From Megalopta genalis (lineage: Eukaryota; Arthropoda; Insecta; Hymenoptera; Halictidae), in assembly GCF_051020955.1 (NCBI RefSeq), contig NC_135013.1:38315087-38379086 (forward strand): DNA of 64,000 nt, in the 5' to 3' direction. Below the pieces are notes generated by a model, which ran no database searches, was not told the DNA's origin, and saw nothing but the letters and a program-made list of their open reading frames with translations. The position numbers and the translations under genes are program-made. Position 1 is the stretch's first letter. Each line of letters opens with the position of its first letter. This document shows positions 33,705 to 45,689 of this stretch, piece by piece.

Positions 33705-34018
33705 CATTAATACACTTCAGCCATAATCGTTATGCTATGCAGCCGATAGAAGTACTACAAATACAGTAATTTCTCCCTAATTCGCGCTCAGATTGCGCAC
33801 AAAAATTGACAATTTGGGAACAGGGGATACGATTATTCAGGCCTATTTTTATAGTTGTTGACAATCGGTAACCATAAAAACGAGCCTAATCGTATCTCCT
33901 CTTCTCAAATTAACCATTTTTGTGCGCGATCTGAGCGCGAATTAGAGAGATATTACTGTATTCGTAGTACTTCTATCGGCTACGTAGCATAACGATTATG
34001 GCTGAAGTGTATTAATGA
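33705..34018. repeat. 314-bp palindrome around a MITE
   Basis: The arms outside the MITE at 33764-33958 are also inverted copies of each other. The left arm has CATTAATACACTTCAGCC, CATAATCGTTATGCTA and CCGATAGAAGTACTAC; the right arm has their complements in reverse order, with about three mismatches over some 58 bp. Either this is a longer form of the MITE, or flanking DNA was copied in inverted orientation around it. The other copies in the window (8909, 19700, 42912) lack these arms. Confidence 0.8.
33764..33958. mobile_element. palindromic MITE, CAGTAATTTCTCC family, copy 3
   Basis: It starts CAGTAATTTCTCCCTAATTC and ends GAGAGATATTACTG, with TA at both ends. The inner arms pair ATACGATTATTCAGGC with GCCTAATCGTATC. 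It is about 195 bp, slightly shortened near the centre compared with copy 4. Confidence 0.8.
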
Positions 34019-34878
34019 TACTAATTAATGTACTACATCCTCGGTAACATGATGTAACAATTCTTTTCGCGATTGTTATCGAATTTGATGCGCCGAGAAC
34101 TACCTGTCTGAAATATTGTAAAAATATGCAACTTTGCAATGTAATGCAAAACGATCTCAAGAGAGATTGAAATTGCTGTAAATGAAATAGAAAATTACGC
34201 AGTCATTGAGGAGTTTATTAACAAATTTTCCTCGTAACGACAACTACAGATAAAATTGATTTGCAAATTATAATTGTTAGAAGCAAACTTAAAAATTACC
34301 AACGACCTTTTCTAGCTACGTTTGACATTTTACTGGTTATTTTCAATACTGTATGGAGAACATTTGAAATGAAAGCTGAATTGAAAGTACAAACGTCAAC
34401 GCTTGCTGCATCTGACACTATACGTAAACGTTCTACGGATGCTCAGTGGTAGAAGATCGCCAATGGTCAGACAGACGTGAAAACTAAACGGAATACATCC
34501 CTGTATCGGTCAAATATTTTCTAAAAATTCTAAAATAACAACGCTACAAACTCGATTAACCAATATTTATTCTGCTCGTCTACAGTTCAAACTAGCAGCC
34601 ATTGTCTTATGCTTTTCTCCCGACTGCACCCGCCAGTGTAGAGCAAACAGAAATAGAAGAATCGCATAGCATTTGTTATTTACTTTGAACGTTTACCGAA
34701 CGCACGTATCTTCGTTTGCTTTAAAGGCCACACACGGCTATCGGAAAAATAGTATTTTACCTGAAGCTAAAAGAAGTCGCCCTGTTTACAGACTTTTTTA
34801 CGATTCTTGGTACTATTAATCGCGTAGCACAGTGGGTTGACCGTGCGATCGATACTCGATTTCAACGAACCCTGAGAT
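34019..34878. other. no gene recognised
   Basis: AT-rich sequence. The open frame 34261-34452 (+) has no recognised domain. Confidence 0.35.
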
Positions 34879-35575
34879 AAACGAGTGGATTAGAATCATA
34901 GTAGCGTGTGTAAGTCATGTTATCCTCGTTGCGAGAAACAAGGAGTGTCATTGTTACCTGTAACATGTACCGCCTAGGCGAATTTAAATAAATACGAACA
35001 AAATTATGAAATTTGTGTCGATCCGATTAAAAATATATTCAACCTACAAAATTACTGTTTTTTAATTAATTTGAAATGAAACATTATTTTGTTCATTATA
35101 CCTTCATATAATCGATCGAAATAACTCTTAATAAAAATGAACTCTTAATTAAATGAATTGAATTGAATGAACTCTTAATAAAACTGTATCGAATTCTAAT
35201 GGATTCTAAATTTAATCTATACAAATTTATTGTTTATTCTTTACGCATTATGTATTGTATTTTTATTATGATCTTTCGTTATAGTCTAAATGAAGAAGTT
35301 AAAAAACGAGAGTTTTTCATTTTTGTTCGTTATTCCAAATAACAGAAAAATCAAGAAAAATCATTTCAGCCGTTGTAGTCTCAGTCTCGGTCGTCAGTTT
35401 CAGTCGTAGTCGCTCTGCGATCGAGAAGTAAATTCGAGTGATTTTAAGACCAGTTGTAAAAAAAAGATATCGCGTTTGAAAAGTTGTACGAACAGGTTTC
35501 GCGGACCGGTGTAAGCGAAAATGTTCGAAAACGTCACTTGCGCCGCTGCGATTCTAACCCACTGAAATATCGAAC
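34879..35575. repeat. repeat bounded by inverted GTGGRTTAGAATC motifs
   Basis: GAGTGGATTAGAATCATAGT near 34879 and the inverted form GCGATTCTAACCCACTG near 35552-35568 face each other across about 690 bp. The interior shares words with 45690-46170 (CTGTATCGAATT, TAATCTATACAAATTTAT, CCTAGGCGAATTTAAATAA). It is a decayed member or pair of members of the dispersed repeat seen at 4286 and 10866. The plus-strand frame around 35520-35580 reads RRCDSNPLKY, the same short peptide the other copies give. Confidence 0.45.
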
Positions 35576-36827
35576 AACCCGAATCAAGGAAAGTTTATTA
35601 GCTTCGGGTGGGTCGAGGTGGGGTGTTAATAACGACGGCACGCCGGAAGTTCGTTATCGAAAACACGGGTAGCGGTCTGCCATTGACCGGATGGCATTAA
35701 AATCGATGCCGATACACGAGCACGGCCTTCGATAACGACGAACGGATGCCGTCCACGATCCTCGGCGTGCTCCGTTCGACGTCGAGTCGCAACAGAGTAA
35801 TGACACGACAGTTTCTGATGCGTTTGTGCTCGACCTAGCGTGTATTTGCCCATTGGACATCCATACAGGGCGCGGATACACGGCCGCCGGGCCCCTTTCA
35901 CACGGACAACGTTTACGAGCGTGTGTGCACGGCGACGCCCACATGGCCGGCCGTGCAGCCACGCGCACGGTTCTGCCGGACGTTTCTAAAGTCAGCCACG
36001 ATTGTCAGTCACGGCGAGTGGAACCGTGTAATTTACCGTTTCGGCCGAGGATAAGTGATTCCGTCGACGAGAATTTATGGCCCGGCCGGGGATTTTACGC
36101 ATTCATGGCGCACGCGACCCTGGCCGGAATAAGAATGCTACGAAATCTACGAAATGTATCCCGGTTTATTAAGCCGACGCGTTTTCCGAACGAATTAATA
36201 GCCATTCCGTTAAATTGGCCAGGTTCTTTCGGGCTTTTATTTATTCATACGTTTTTTGAGTCCCGCCGATGGCTGCGGTCACGAACGATTTTACATTTTT
36301 TCCCCGCGCGCAGCACGCCGAGTTGCTGATTAAACCCTCTAACCGCGACCGAGTTTTCGATTTTTTCGGCACGAAATTGCGGTCCGGTTCTATTTACTAT
36401 GCAGACGCGTTCAAATTAAAAATGAAAAATCTTTTCAATTCGGTTTTCGTTCGCTACATTTAGAACGCGAATTCCGCGTCGTAGGTTCGATCCAAAATGT
36501 ATTGCATAAAAAGAGGTGACGAAACAATTCGGTTAAAAATTCATAGCAACAATCATTCGTAATCTTCTTGAACTGTATATTCGAAACGGTATTAAATATC
36601 TCTGTTTTTTTTCTGAAACGTGACACTGTATACAAAAAGAACCGTTCCAATATTTTGATTTTTGCTATCAAAAAATATTTTCTGCCTACGTGCATGTTTG
36701 CCGGCTGTGTCGCCAATAAAAACGAATAAAAAACGAATTTTATGCATTTACGAGAAAATCGGATGGATGCAACGGCGAAAATGTTCGAAGAATTTAAGAT
36801 TGTTACATCACTTCGGCTTCATTAAAT
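35576..36827. other. no gene recognised; CpG-rich patch
   Basis: The stretch 35640-36360 is CpG-rich with overlapping frames of up to 167 codons on both strands. No domain is recognised and no clear splice sites frame it. The word GTAGGTTCGATCC near 36481 resembles a tRNA B box, but I could not build a cloverleaf around it. Confidence 0.4.
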
Positions 36828-37117
36828 TTAACCCGAGAAAGATAACCTACGACGCAGAGGCGCCTGCGAAGACTGTTGATTTTTGTTAATTTTTCATAGA
36901 GGTCTAGTGATTTAAGTTTAAAATTACTTAAAATATAAAAAAATATAATATAAATGCATTTTATTTTTACAATAATGCCAAACCTTTAAAATGACTAGAT
37001 TAACTTAAATAAATATCCATTGTTAGTATAAAATTGACGCCTTAGAAAAGCATGCGCCTCTGAAGCGTATGGTTATCTTTTACGTACGTTGTCATATGGT
37101 TATCTTTCTAGGGTTAA
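36828..37117. mobile_element. short piggyBac-type element with near-canonical ends
   Basis: TTAA flanks both ends. The right end, read inward, is CCCTAGAAAGATAACC and the left is CCCGAGAAAGATAACC. CCCTAGAAAGATA is the well-known 13-bp terminal repeat of piggyBac. The right end also has a second, inner AAAGATAACC word about 30 bp in, preceded by ACGTACGT, as in the piggyBac 3' end. GCATGCGCC and AAATTGACGCC resemble the known inner parts. The left inner arm ACGCAGAGGCGCC pairs with GGCGC-type sequence near 37050. The 290-bp element encodes nothing and would depend on a piggyBac transposase from elsewhere. Confidence 0.85.
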
Positions 37118-37959
37118 TTTAAAGAGCTATTACAACCCCCGCGTGATCCGTTCTTTCGGAAACCCAGCGGCCATATCATATTACGAGCTTGTATTTCGCC
37201 GCACGAGGGTGCAGGTGTGTTTTACGTCGCATTTTGTGCTGCTTTCACGCGCCCAGAGCGCTGCGAAGCGTCGCGTCGCCGCGGAGACCGGGCCGGCTTC
37301 ATGGAGCGACGGGATATTAATTTCGAATTTGTCTTCGAATTTTTGCATAATTATTCCGGCGACGTCGAGAGTGCAGCGGGCCACACGGGACCGATAACGA
37401 CGAGGCGCGCGTCGTGTCGAGCGGGACCGAGGTCGAAAGCCCGGTTAAAGGACAACGAGACAAGGGTCCAGCTTGCTCGACATTGTTAGGACAACCTTTG
37501 ATCTACGCGAGCCATCCACCTGTCGCTGCGTGCGCCTCTCGGCACGCGTAATTAGCGGGGAAACAGCCGCCTCGCGATTCCGACCAAGAAAAATTCGCCA
37601 GCGAACCGGATCCCTTTGTCGCCGCGCGGAAATTACCGGTCGATGCCCGTCACGCTGCTCGCGATCATGCTCGATCGATCGAGCAGCCGTCGCCGGCGTT
37701 GTCGTAATTTTCGACAAGCCGAGCAGATGAACGGAGCACCAGGCGAAAAGTGATCAATCAACGAATGCAACGTTCATTGGTTTTATTTTATCTTATTCAT
37801 TTAGTCGTGTGTAAGGGTAGAAGACACCCTTTGTTACGGAAGAAGAAATATAAAGGAAGAGATTTTACATAAATGTCGCACGAGTGCAACAAAATAGATC
37901 GAATATATATGTACTCTAAATAGACTGCAGATCTTTATGCAAGTTTCTTATTTTCTCGT
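37118..37959. other. no gene recognised; CpG-rich patch with a short perfect palindrome
   Basis: The stretch 37130-37730 is CpG-rich with overlapping open frames on both strands. A perfect 18-bp palindrome, TGCTCGATCGATCGAGCA, lies at 37668-37685. No gene is recognised. Confidence 0.4.
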
Positions 37960-38390
37960 GGTGAATTTTCAATTTTCAGTGTGCCCAATTTCTACAGTGC
38001 TGAATTTTCAGTCTCCAATTTTCGCAGCATCTAATTTTCACAGCCCCAATTTTCATAGGCTACATTTTTTACCGGCCTGAAATTGTATAGACCCCCGCTA
38101 TCTCTCAGCTCCAATTTTCACAGTTCTCAATTTTCACAGCTCGAATTTTCTCAGCCCTCCATTCTCATATTTAGTCCCGAATTTTCACAGTCTTGGAATT
38201 GCGTAGACCCCCATTTTCATAACTATAAATTCTCATAGTCCCTAATTTTCGCAGCCCCCCATTTTGGTATTTAATCCCAATTTTCACAGTCCTGAAATTT
38301 TACACAACCCAATTTTCACATGGTCCCGAATTTTCGCAGCCCCGATTTTCACAGTCCCGAACTCTCCCCCCTCCCACCCCTAATTATCAC
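37960..38390. repeat. degenerate tandem repeat, AATTTTCACAGYCCC words
   Basis: About 18 irregular copies of AATTTTCACAGTCCC and AATTTTCGCAGCCCC occur with spacing of roughly 15-30 bp. The unit length is not fixed, so the array is old or grew from a short core word. Confidence 0.75.
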
Positions 38391-39125
38391 AATTTCTTGG
38401 CTGTCCCGCCGCGCTTCAACGTTTCCACTCTTCATTCCCAAAATTTAAATAAGTACGACATCTCGCGAAGCTCCATTTATTTAAATTCTTGAACCTAATG
38501 GATAAGAAAGTTTCTATTCATGGCTCGAGAATATCTGTTGCACGGCGGAGCCGCGAGAGCACGGCGGAATAAAAGTTCAGCCGAGAAGACATTATCGTGC
38601 ACATCCTTCAGCAGATGCGCATTAATTTAACGTATTATACGCCGGCACGTCGGTATAAAGCTGAATTTCCTCTCCGCGAGACACGTCGGCCACGGATGAA
38701 GAATGTATCACGGAATTCGGCCGGGAAGAAGTTTCGGAACAGAAGCGAGACTTAAGCGCGTTAACGAAAAACGGTCGGCCAAGAATTCCGGGAAGAATGT
38801 GCGACACGTGCATTGGGAGAGGTTAAAAGTGACTTTAAATATTTTTACGGGTTATGTAACAGTCCCATAGTGTCGTAAAGACGGAGTTTCAATTTAAAAA
38901 TTGACATCGAGCCTGGGACGTTTTAACCCGCTGCTTCCGGCGCTTTATGGCGCACGGTCGATCGTCGTGCAACCTAAAAACTGGGCACGCTGCGTGTCTA
39001 CTTTATATTTACGAGCTTCCTTACTGCGTTCGTAAATGGTAGCAATGGAGAGCGTTCCAAGATGGTCCAATATCGTATTTGATCGATGCATAGGAACTTC
39101 TGGATTCTTTAATTATCGCGTTATG
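38391..39125. other. no gene recognised
   Basis: Mixed sequence. TTAACCCGCTGC near 38924 resembles a TTAA-element tip but has no partner that I can find. Confidence 0.35.
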
Positions 39126-39139
39126 AGATTTTTCGATTA

Positions 39140-39930
39140 TCCAAGCTTGATATTTTCGAACATTCAAGCTTTCGAGATGTTCGAGCTTTACACTTTCAAA
39201 TAGTCAAATTTTCAAGCTTTCCATGACTCAAAATTTCAAATGTTCGAATTGTCAAGCTTTCAAGCTTATCGCGATTCGAACTTTCGAATTTTCAAGTTTT
39301 TCAAGATTCAAACTTTCAAGCTTTTCAAGATTCAAAATTCCAAACATTCAAATTTTCAAGCTTTTCATGATTCAAACTTTCAAATATTCAATTTTTCAAG
39401 CTTCCTAAGAGTTTCAAGCTTTCAAGCTTGTCAAGCTTCAAACTTTCAAATATTCAAATTTTCAAGCTTTTCAAGAATCAAACTTTCAAATATTCTAATT
39501 ATCAAGCTTTCAAGATTCTTACGCTTCTGACTTTCAAATTTTCAAGCTTTTCAAGATTCAAACTTTCAAGTATTCAATGTTTCAAGCTTTCCAATCTTCA
39601 AATTTTCAACTTTTCCAAGTTTCAAACTTTTAAATATTCAGATTTTCAACCTTTCCAAGATTCAAAATTTAAAACTTTCCATTTTTTAAGCTTTCCAAGT
39701 TTCAAACTTTCAAGCTTGTCAAGCTTCAAACTTTCAAATATTCAAATTTTTAAGGTTTCCAAGATTTAAAATTTTCAAGCGATCAAGCTTTTCATGCTTC
39801 AAACTTTCAAATTTCCTAGCTTTTCAATCTTCAAATTTTGAAGCTCTCCAGGTTTCAAACTTTCAAGCTTGTCAAGATTCGAACTTCCAAATATTCAAAT
39901 TCTCAAACCCTAAAATTCTCGGATTTGCAA
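39140..39930. repeat. degenerate satellite rich in TTTCAAGCTTTTCAAG
   Basis: Nearly 800 bp are built from short variants of TTCAAGCTTTTCAAGATTC and AAACTTTCAAATATTCAAAT, with many AAGCTT sites. A longer period of about 70-80 bp is suggested by recurrence of AAACTTTCAAATATTCAAAT. Several plus-strand frames stay open for about 60-125 codons because the repeat lacks stops; the peptides are Phe/Lys/Ser-rich low complexity and I do not treat them as genes. Confidence 0.85.
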
Positions 39931-40982
39931 ATTTTTCCTTCCTTGTCATCGATCCTTCGAATCCCTAAACGTTCACCACTGCAATATCCCATCCCTCCAC
40001 ATCCTTCTGGCTGCCGAGGTTCGGCACTCCAAACGACGGTATTTTGGAGCTCTCAACAGGTCTCGAAGCAGTCATATTTTCCACTTGCCACGCGCTCAAA
40101 GTTCCATAGCCGATTCATCCCCATGAACCCTTTAGCTCGTCTAGATCTCCCGGGCCCAGCTCAACCCTATCCTGTTCATCTCCTCGGCCCCGAAACACCC
40201 CAATCTTCTTCCCCATAGCCTGCCCACTTCCCCAAGATCCAGCGGAGCCGGAGAATGATTCGACAAGCGAATCCCTGATTTTCTCTACGGCGAATCTTCA
40301 GAATCGGTAGCGGCGCGAACAAGAAAAGATACGGTGAAGAAAGAGTGAGGGGGGGAGCAGGAAGCGCGCAATCGAGGATCCACGCGGATCCTCCCTCGAA
40401 TTCTTCCATCGGCCGTGTTTGCCGTGGCGCGGGGGCGTAGGACGACCGTGGAGAGGTATTTGCCCTGATGAAAGGCCCTTTCAGCCTGAGACAAAAGCGC
40501 CGCCGGGCTTGCCGGTGCGATCGATCCGCGCCTATGAAGGGACAGATGGAACCTGCGAGCGGACTAATTCGAGGAGCCGTTCTCGAATCGGCGCGGCGCG
40601 TCGCGGCGCCGATGCATCGCGCTGCAACGAGATCCAGGGCTCCGAAGGATCGGCCACATTCGAGGCGAGTCGACCGGAAGATGAGCGGATCGAAGGATCC
40701 AGGGGCCTCGGATCCGTTGCTCCTTCCACCAGCGTTCTCGTTCGGCTTCCGCGTCCCATTCGACGTGTTCTATTAGGCGCGCTTCTTTTTAACTTCCGTG
40801 CGCGTTCCTCTGAATATACCGCCTGATCGGCCACGCACTATCGCGCCAACAATTGTTCAATTTCTGCGGATCGATTAATGGACTCCTTTCGATTGCGGGA
40901 CCCCCCGGGCATCCAACTTTCGAGAGGACGATGCCGTACATTTATTGACGATCGAATCTTTCGTTCCATGATTTTCTATGAC
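39931..40982. other. no gene recognised; CpG-rich patch
   Basis: The stretch 40000-40830 is GC-rich with overlapping frames of up to 135 codons on both strands. No domain, signal peptide or splice pattern is evident. Confidence 0.4.
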
Positions 40983-41235
40983 TTAACCCTTTGCACTCGA
41001 GTGGTGACTCTTAGGCACCACTGAAATTTGTTACATCACGTTTTAAGATAATTTTTATATCGACAAAGTTTAGATTTACAAAATTGTTAAGAGTGTAATT
41101 TTTCTGTGACTGCCAAGAGTCAATCTCATACGCATAAAATGCATTTTGCCATATAAAATGAAAACACTATAAGTTAGAAAACTAATTTTATATTTACAGT
41201 TAAAATAGCTTCGAGTTAAACCGTGAAAGGTTTAA
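40983..41235. mobile_element. TTAA-flanked MITE, CCCTTTGCACTCGA family
   Basis: It starts TTAACCCTTTGCACTCGA, nearly identical to 32608. The right end has decayed to GAAAGGTTTAA. The interior words GTGGTGACTCTTAGGCACC and GCATAAAATGCATTTTGCC confirm the family. Confidence 0.8.
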
Positions 41236-42479
41236 CTCTGACAAGTTAAGGCGAATTCTGACATAGCTTAGCATTAATAAATGCTTCGAATAAAACAAAG
41301 ACACGCGTGAAACTGTTATTAACTTGATTTTCATTAACTTTTCACGTCAGAAAACGACTCCGGAAAATAATATCTATATTAGCGTGTACTTTGAGCTCGA
41401 CCAATTTCAATCTCAAATCTCCACAGTTTGTGAGATCCAGGCGACATCTTCCTCCAGCATTTTTTTTTAACAAGTTATTTACAGCGTCGATGCCACATAT
41501 TCAAGTAAATACTTTTGGAAGGAGCGTTTTAATTGATTTTATTTTATTTATTATCGAACAGAAGACCTGTAACAAAAATACAACCGAGTATTCTTCTGAT
41601 CATTCATAAAATTATTTGTCAATTTCCTTCAAGATATTTTTAAGTTACGCTTTCAATACAATATACTTTTTCTGTACACCTTGATTAAACATGAGAAAAT
41701 TTTATTTCAATAAAAGCACCGAATCAGTCAAATGATATTTTCGCTGTACCAGTGTCAAGAGATCCTCGTTGCAACAGTTTCAGTATAGAAACGCTCGCCG
41801 GTGTATCTGTGAAGTTAACGCGACGCTGAAAATGAAATTCTTTGACGCGCTTTCTTCGGGAGCAGCAGGTGTAAAAGAGGATTTACGAGGGGCTGCCTAC
41901 GTTTTCGGGTTGAACGCATAAAATCCGACGGCTGTTCATAATTCGGCGCGACAACGCGATGCATTTTTGCTGTTAAAATCATCGTTCCGGCACGGGCGTC
42001 GTTAAAATACGAGCGCGTCCGACGGTCGTTCTAATAGAAACCGTGTTCGATTAAATATTGCTGGCTCGGAGCAGCGCGAAATAATGCGGCGAGAGCGTCG
42101 CGCAGTGTCCACCGCGACAATTTATTAGTGTTTCCCTCGTTATGCATTCAGAACGTTCGCGGGGTCGGAGACGCGACGGTGCTTAGAGGAATCTCTTTTT
42201 TTCCCCCGGGCCGCGCCATTAAAATTCCCGGCGCGATGAAAATATTTCTTAAGCGCGGTTCGGCGCGCTACTTCTTCTATTAAACTGAATTCTTTGAACG
42301 CGTCCCCTGCGGCTGCTCGGGACACGACGAAACTTCCCCATTCGCCTTTCTTTATTTCCCGGCAGAACTCGAATCTGGTTAACAGCCGGCGAGATGGCAG
42401 GTTGACAATGGAATCGACGATGGATCGGAATCTCGTTGCTTTCGCGGGGACGCGCGCCGTAATGTTGTTCTTCGATAGC
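41236..42479. other. no gene recognised
   Basis: AT-rich to 41750, then CpG-rich. Short open frames have no recognised domain. Confidence 0.4.
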
Positions 42480-42742
42480 TTAACACATTAAAGGCGGGGA
42501 ATCTTGACGAAAGTATGCTAGGTAACGCGGCGACCGCCCCGCCTCGTTTTTCGTCCTAGAGCGGGCGATATTTTGTGTAATCATAAAAAAATTTAGACTT
42601 AAAAAAGTTTATTTAAACTCTTAAGACTAAAAGAAATATTAAAGAAGAACTAAACAATAATTACAAAAAATGTTTTGAAGTACATATTTATGAGAAGTCG
42701 AGATAAATCGTAGTACTACGACTCCCGCCTTTAATGTGTTAA
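42480..42742. mobile_element. TTAA-flanked MITE, CACATTAAAGGCGGG ends
   Basis: The 263-bp element has perfect 19-bp ends including TTAA: TTAACACATTAAAGGCGGG and its complement. The first 80 bp are CpG-rich, the rest AT-rich. The perfect ends suggest recent activity. It encodes nothing. Confidence 0.85.
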
Positions 42743-42911
42743 CACCAAATTTGCCGAGGTTTTCCGAAAATCAGGGGATGGAAATTTACAATCTCCGACG
42801 ATTCCATTGTGTATGATATTGAAACAGTTTATGTACTTCTTTCGTGACAATCATAGGCAGCGTTTTATGATAACTAGACTGCGGATTTTATGTATTTATG
42901 ATAAAAACGAG

Positions 42912-43123
42912 TAGATTCTCCCTAACTGACGCCCAGCTTGTACACAAAAATGAACAATTTGGAAAGAGGTGATACGATTATCCGAGCCTTGCGGCTCGTT
43001 TTTATGGTTGCTGACAATCGATAACTATAAAAACGAGCCGCGAGGCTCGGATAATCGTATCTCCTCTTCCCAAATTGTTCATTTTTGTGTATAAGCTGCG
43101 CGTTAATTAGGGAGAATTTGCTA
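42912..43123. mobile_element. palindromic MITE, CAGTAATTTCTCC family, copy 4
   Basis: The tips are somewhat changed (GATTCTCCCTAACTGACG at left, TTAGGGAGAATTTGC at right) and lie next to TA. The inner arms are very well matched: GATACGATTATCCGAGCC with its complement, then AACGAGCCGC. This is the cleanest inner palindrome of the family. Confidence 0.8.
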
Positions 43124-43679
43124 CATGTTTATACTCTAATTAACTAATCCCAATTTCCATGACGGCTTTGTTTGCAGAATTGCGAATTTACGAGAGGAAA
43201 CCGCCACATTTTACTTTGTACACTGATTCCAGCAGCAACAATTCGAAACATAGTAGTTCTCTAACTCTACAAAAATTATCTAATTTTTGTATGACTTGAC
43301 TGAGGGACTCCTGGTACATCTCTCAAACTTGATACATATCACTCAGGATTTCAATTTCGCTCAATTAGGGAGTATTTATTATACTGGACAAATCAAAGTA
43401 ATTGAAGAGTACCGATGTACTACTGTTAACTCGTTAAAATTATTAGGGGAAAAATTGAATGTGTATCTGGCAACTGTCTCTTGCAATCGATGCAACAAAT
43501 TTTTATTTTGCGTGAAGATCCCCGGTCTAATGATATTGTACTATCATTATATTATTTCTAATCTTATCGTATATTATTTCTAACCAGGCCGCAATATTTA
43601 ATTGACTCTTGCAACATTGAATTAACTCTTGCAAGACAAGAATTTTTAAAGCATTAAAAATATATTTTTCTTCGAGAAC
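43124..43679. other. no gene recognised; partial MITE tip
   Basis: TCAATTAGGGAGTATTTATT at about 43358-43380 resembles a right tip of the CAGTAATTTCTCC family without the rest of the element. The open frame 43287-43583 has no recognised domain. Confidence 0.35.
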
Positions 43680-44734
43680 TTAACCCCTTAATGCACAATT
43701 TAAAAAAAAACCGACCAAAAAAAATCAATTTTTTTTATCTAAGAAAATACATATTTGGACCTTAATTTCAATAAATATGTAAAAAAAATGCAAAAATTAC
43801 TAAAAATTCAATAAAAATAGTGAATAAATAATTATAGTGAATATTGAATCGCATTGCAGATCGAATTTTGTACCCATCGTACTGTTTTTCAATTACCAGT
43901 TACTATTTTGAAGGGGAAGGAGGAGACGAAAAAAAAAACTGAAAAATATTTAATTTTACCTAAATTTGTAATAATATAATAATAATATTTATTAGCTGAA
44001 AAATATATAATAAACTAAAACTATTCAAAATTTTCTTTTGTATGGTAAATTTCAAAACAAGGTGCAGCACATAGCCCAACATTCCTTATTTCAACATTAG
44101 AAAACATACCTTTTATACACTAAAAATCCAATTTACTCTCTATAAAAATACACCATAAAACAAAAACGTTTTTATATGTTGACACTAATAATATTTGTAA
44201 AAAATAAAAAACAATTGTCTTTGAAGAAATTCACTTTGATAACGTCTACTTTACTTCACGACTTGCTCACGAATAATACACTAAATGTTCATAAGTGCCA
44301 TCCTAAAAGTGCATATTTTATTCCTGAATAAGCAAAAAATAGAAAGAGATCGGAGATAACTGGAGAGTAATAAATAAATTAGTCATAACAAAACTCACAA
44401 AAGTGCCAACGCTAATTAGATACGCAATAATGGATATAGATAGATAGAAACAATTACCAGGTCAGAGATGCTTATAAGTGTCACCCTAAAAGGCCATATT
44501 TTATAATCTCAAATAAACAAACTTTACAGCTTACAATACAGAATTACACGATGAATATCAATAAATTGAATATTTTCCTTGGTTTTTATTAAGTTATTTT
44601 TACTGCCCGGATATATTCGAATCTGAACATTTTAGCGACATAAGTTGCGACGCCGACCGTATATATACGGGTCTGCACATTTTGGCCGCTTTTGCACGCC
44701 CGTGTTAATACGTTTCTGCGCGTTAAAGGGTTAA
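43680..44734. mobile_element. TTAA-flanked AT-rich element, CCCYTTAAYGCRCA ends, 1.06 kb
   Basis: The left end is TTAACCCCTTAATGCACA and the right end TGCGCGTTAAAGGGTTAA. The interior is strongly AT-rich, with no frame longer than 60 codons. Near the right end, TATATTCGAATCTGAACATTTT and TATATACGGGTCTGCACATTTT form two close direct words about 60 bp apart, like a subterminal repeat. Its size suggests a non-autonomous piggyBac-type element whose coding region has been lost or has decayed. Confidence 0.65.
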
Positions 44735-45689
44735 TCGTGTATCAAAATATTAAATATCAGAAATAATAAAAATACGCTGTATACGAATATACTAATTTGA
44801 ATAGGTCAATTATTCGTAAGCAACTTGTTCTAATGTTCTATATAAATCATAATTTATCTATCGCATCGAACGTTTATTCTTACGTAAAAATACGTTTAAA
44901 TGTCGCCCTCGATAGAGTTGTTCTTCGGTGAATACACAGCTTAGCGTTTCATACTTTCATTGTTGGTTACAAATTCGCACGAGTCCACTCGAAAATAGCG
45001 CTGGGGTTCGCGCGCCACTTTCGACAATGGTTCCCAATAAATATCTCCGCCGATACGCTCGAAACAATGGAGCAAATATGTAACAGCACTTTTCATCAGT
45101 TTTTCGAAAATGGAACACAGCTCGCCGATAAGAGAAACGAATTTTTCTCTGTAAAACAGACCCGGCTGATACTTCGTTAAACTCCGAACGCGCGCGTATT
45201 ATACTTTCGCGTGTATCGTTTTGCGGAATTATTTAATAATAAGTCGCGCGTGTACGAAACGTAATAGCGAGACGCGTAAACGGCCGGTCAATTTTATTTA
45301 TTAATGTAGGTCGCTCGGGCCGCGAATGGCTACGGTACATTCAAAATTGCCGTCGTGTTGTTATTGAAAACGTGAGATAAGCAGAATTTATTTGATTGCA
45401 ACGCTGGCTCCATTTAATTAACTGTAAAACGCACAGCCTCATTAAACGTTGATAATAGTGATCGAGATTCTGTCACGGTCGCACCGTCGCCCGGACCTGC
45501 GGCGAACGTTCGAACGTTGATTTAGGGGGACGTTCAAGCCGCGGGACATCTGTTTATTCGAGCCATGATCCAATTAACTGTTATAAAATAACAATTGTTC
45601 AGCGATTTTATTACCATTATAAAAAAAAAACAAAAATCCTATTCGCTGAAACAGAATCACGTACAATTCTTAATCAAGTTAAGTAATTT
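44735..45689. other. no gene recognised
   Basis: Mixed sequence with no repeats or domains recognised. Confidence 0.4.

Noticed and set aside
35826..36329. 167-codon plus-strand frame
   Set aside because: CpG-rich, overlapped by minus-strand frames, with no recognised motif or signal peptide.
36475..36495. tRNA B-box-like GTAGGTTCGATCC
   Set aside because: No matching A box at the right distance and no cloverleaf could be drawn.
39223..40218. Phe/Lys-rich open frames on the plus strand
   Set aside because: They follow the short satellite core and are low complexity.
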